Positions 34,767-34,784 of a stretch of DNA of 34,784 nt are shown here, one piece after another. Source of the stretch: Deltaproteobacteria bacterium (lineage in GTDB: Bacteria; Desulfobacterota; BSN033; UBA1163); the NCBI GenBank assembly GCA_016874935.1, contig VGSS01000019.1, positions 1 through 34,784 of the forward strand, written 5' to 3'. A program made the translations under genes and the position numbers. Position 1 is the first letter of the stretch. Every line of letters starts with the position of its first letter. Below the pieces are notes generated by a model. It searched no databases, had not been told where the DNA came from, and worked only from the letters and a program-made list of their open reading frames with translations.

Positions 34767-34784
34767 AAAAATGCAAGACTTTAG
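34766..34784 (+). repeat. IS right inverted repeat, at the window edge
   Basis: The sequence ends in ATGCAAGACTTTAG and pairs with the left repeat. It ends exactly at the last base of the window. Confidence 0.85.

Larger units (their letters stand above)
33447..34784 (+). mobile_element. Complete IS4-type insertion sequence
   Basis: The element of 1,338 bp is bounded by inverted repeats: CTAAAGTCTTGCACTTTTT at 33447-33465 and its counterpart at 34766-34784, which read inward matches at 18 of 19 positions. It carries one transposase gene. The last base of the right repeat is the last base of the window, so the target-site duplication on the right cannot be seen. It sits just upstream of the promoter of the M64 unit, pointing away from it. 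Confidence 0.9.

Overview
The window looks like a chromosomal segment of a Gram-negative, diderm bacterium of the Desulfobacterota (former Deltaproteobacteria) type. The reasons are LPS-export and heptose genes (lptE, rfaE1), the gene run xerC-hslV-hslU-argB-argD-argG, the leuS/lptE/holA/rpsT/murJ neighbourhood, and an EF-P system of the EpmA/EpmB beta-lysine type. This placement is an inference from gene content and order; no rRNA or tRNA gene, CRISPR array or phage was seen.

Layout. Positions 1-8.7 kb hold murJ, rpsT, holA, a THUMP-domain RNA methyltransferase, and the EF-P group (epmB on +, epmA and efp on -), then lptE. The stretch 8.8-18.0 kb is a housekeeping block, all on the minus strand: leuS, argG, argD, argB, hslU, hslV, xerC. 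argF is absent between argD and argG. A dodecin-family gene (+) with a clear promoter and a two-way terminator separates this block from a surface-glycan cluster.

The glycan cluster (18.5-30.8 kb) is read right to left: wecB, three family 4-like glycosyltransferases, gmd, a WcaJ/WbaP-type initiating transferase, a GT39-type membrane transferase, an SDR sugar epimerase and rfaE1. Together they look like part of an O-antigen or exopolysaccharide pathway: making UDP-ManNAc and a GDP-mannose-derived deoxysugar, starting on undecaprenyl phosphate, and extending the chain. Inside the cluster are a small two-gene unit (a DUF5674 protein plus an unknown partner), two adjoining gene stubs (a kinase-like P-loop N-terminus and a Gmd-like Rossmann N-terminus), and a RAYT transposase stub fused by a TGATG overlap to wecB.

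Positions 31.0-33.4 kb encode a secreted two-gene unit: a small exported protein and an M64-family metallopeptidase ending in three SLH domains with paired cysteines. The right edge is a complete IS4-type insertion sequence whose right inverted repeat is the last base of the window.

The non-coding DNA is notable for repeats: two 104-bp REP-like elements flanking rpsT, a 165-bp dispersed repeat in two copies, three or more A/T-rich fold-back elements abutting stop codons, and degenerate 7-bp tandem arrays at gene junctions. None of these is explained by the genes. No clear new defence or biosynthetic system stands out; the best candidates for something undescribed are the repeat families, the DUF5674 pair and the M64-SLH secreted pair.
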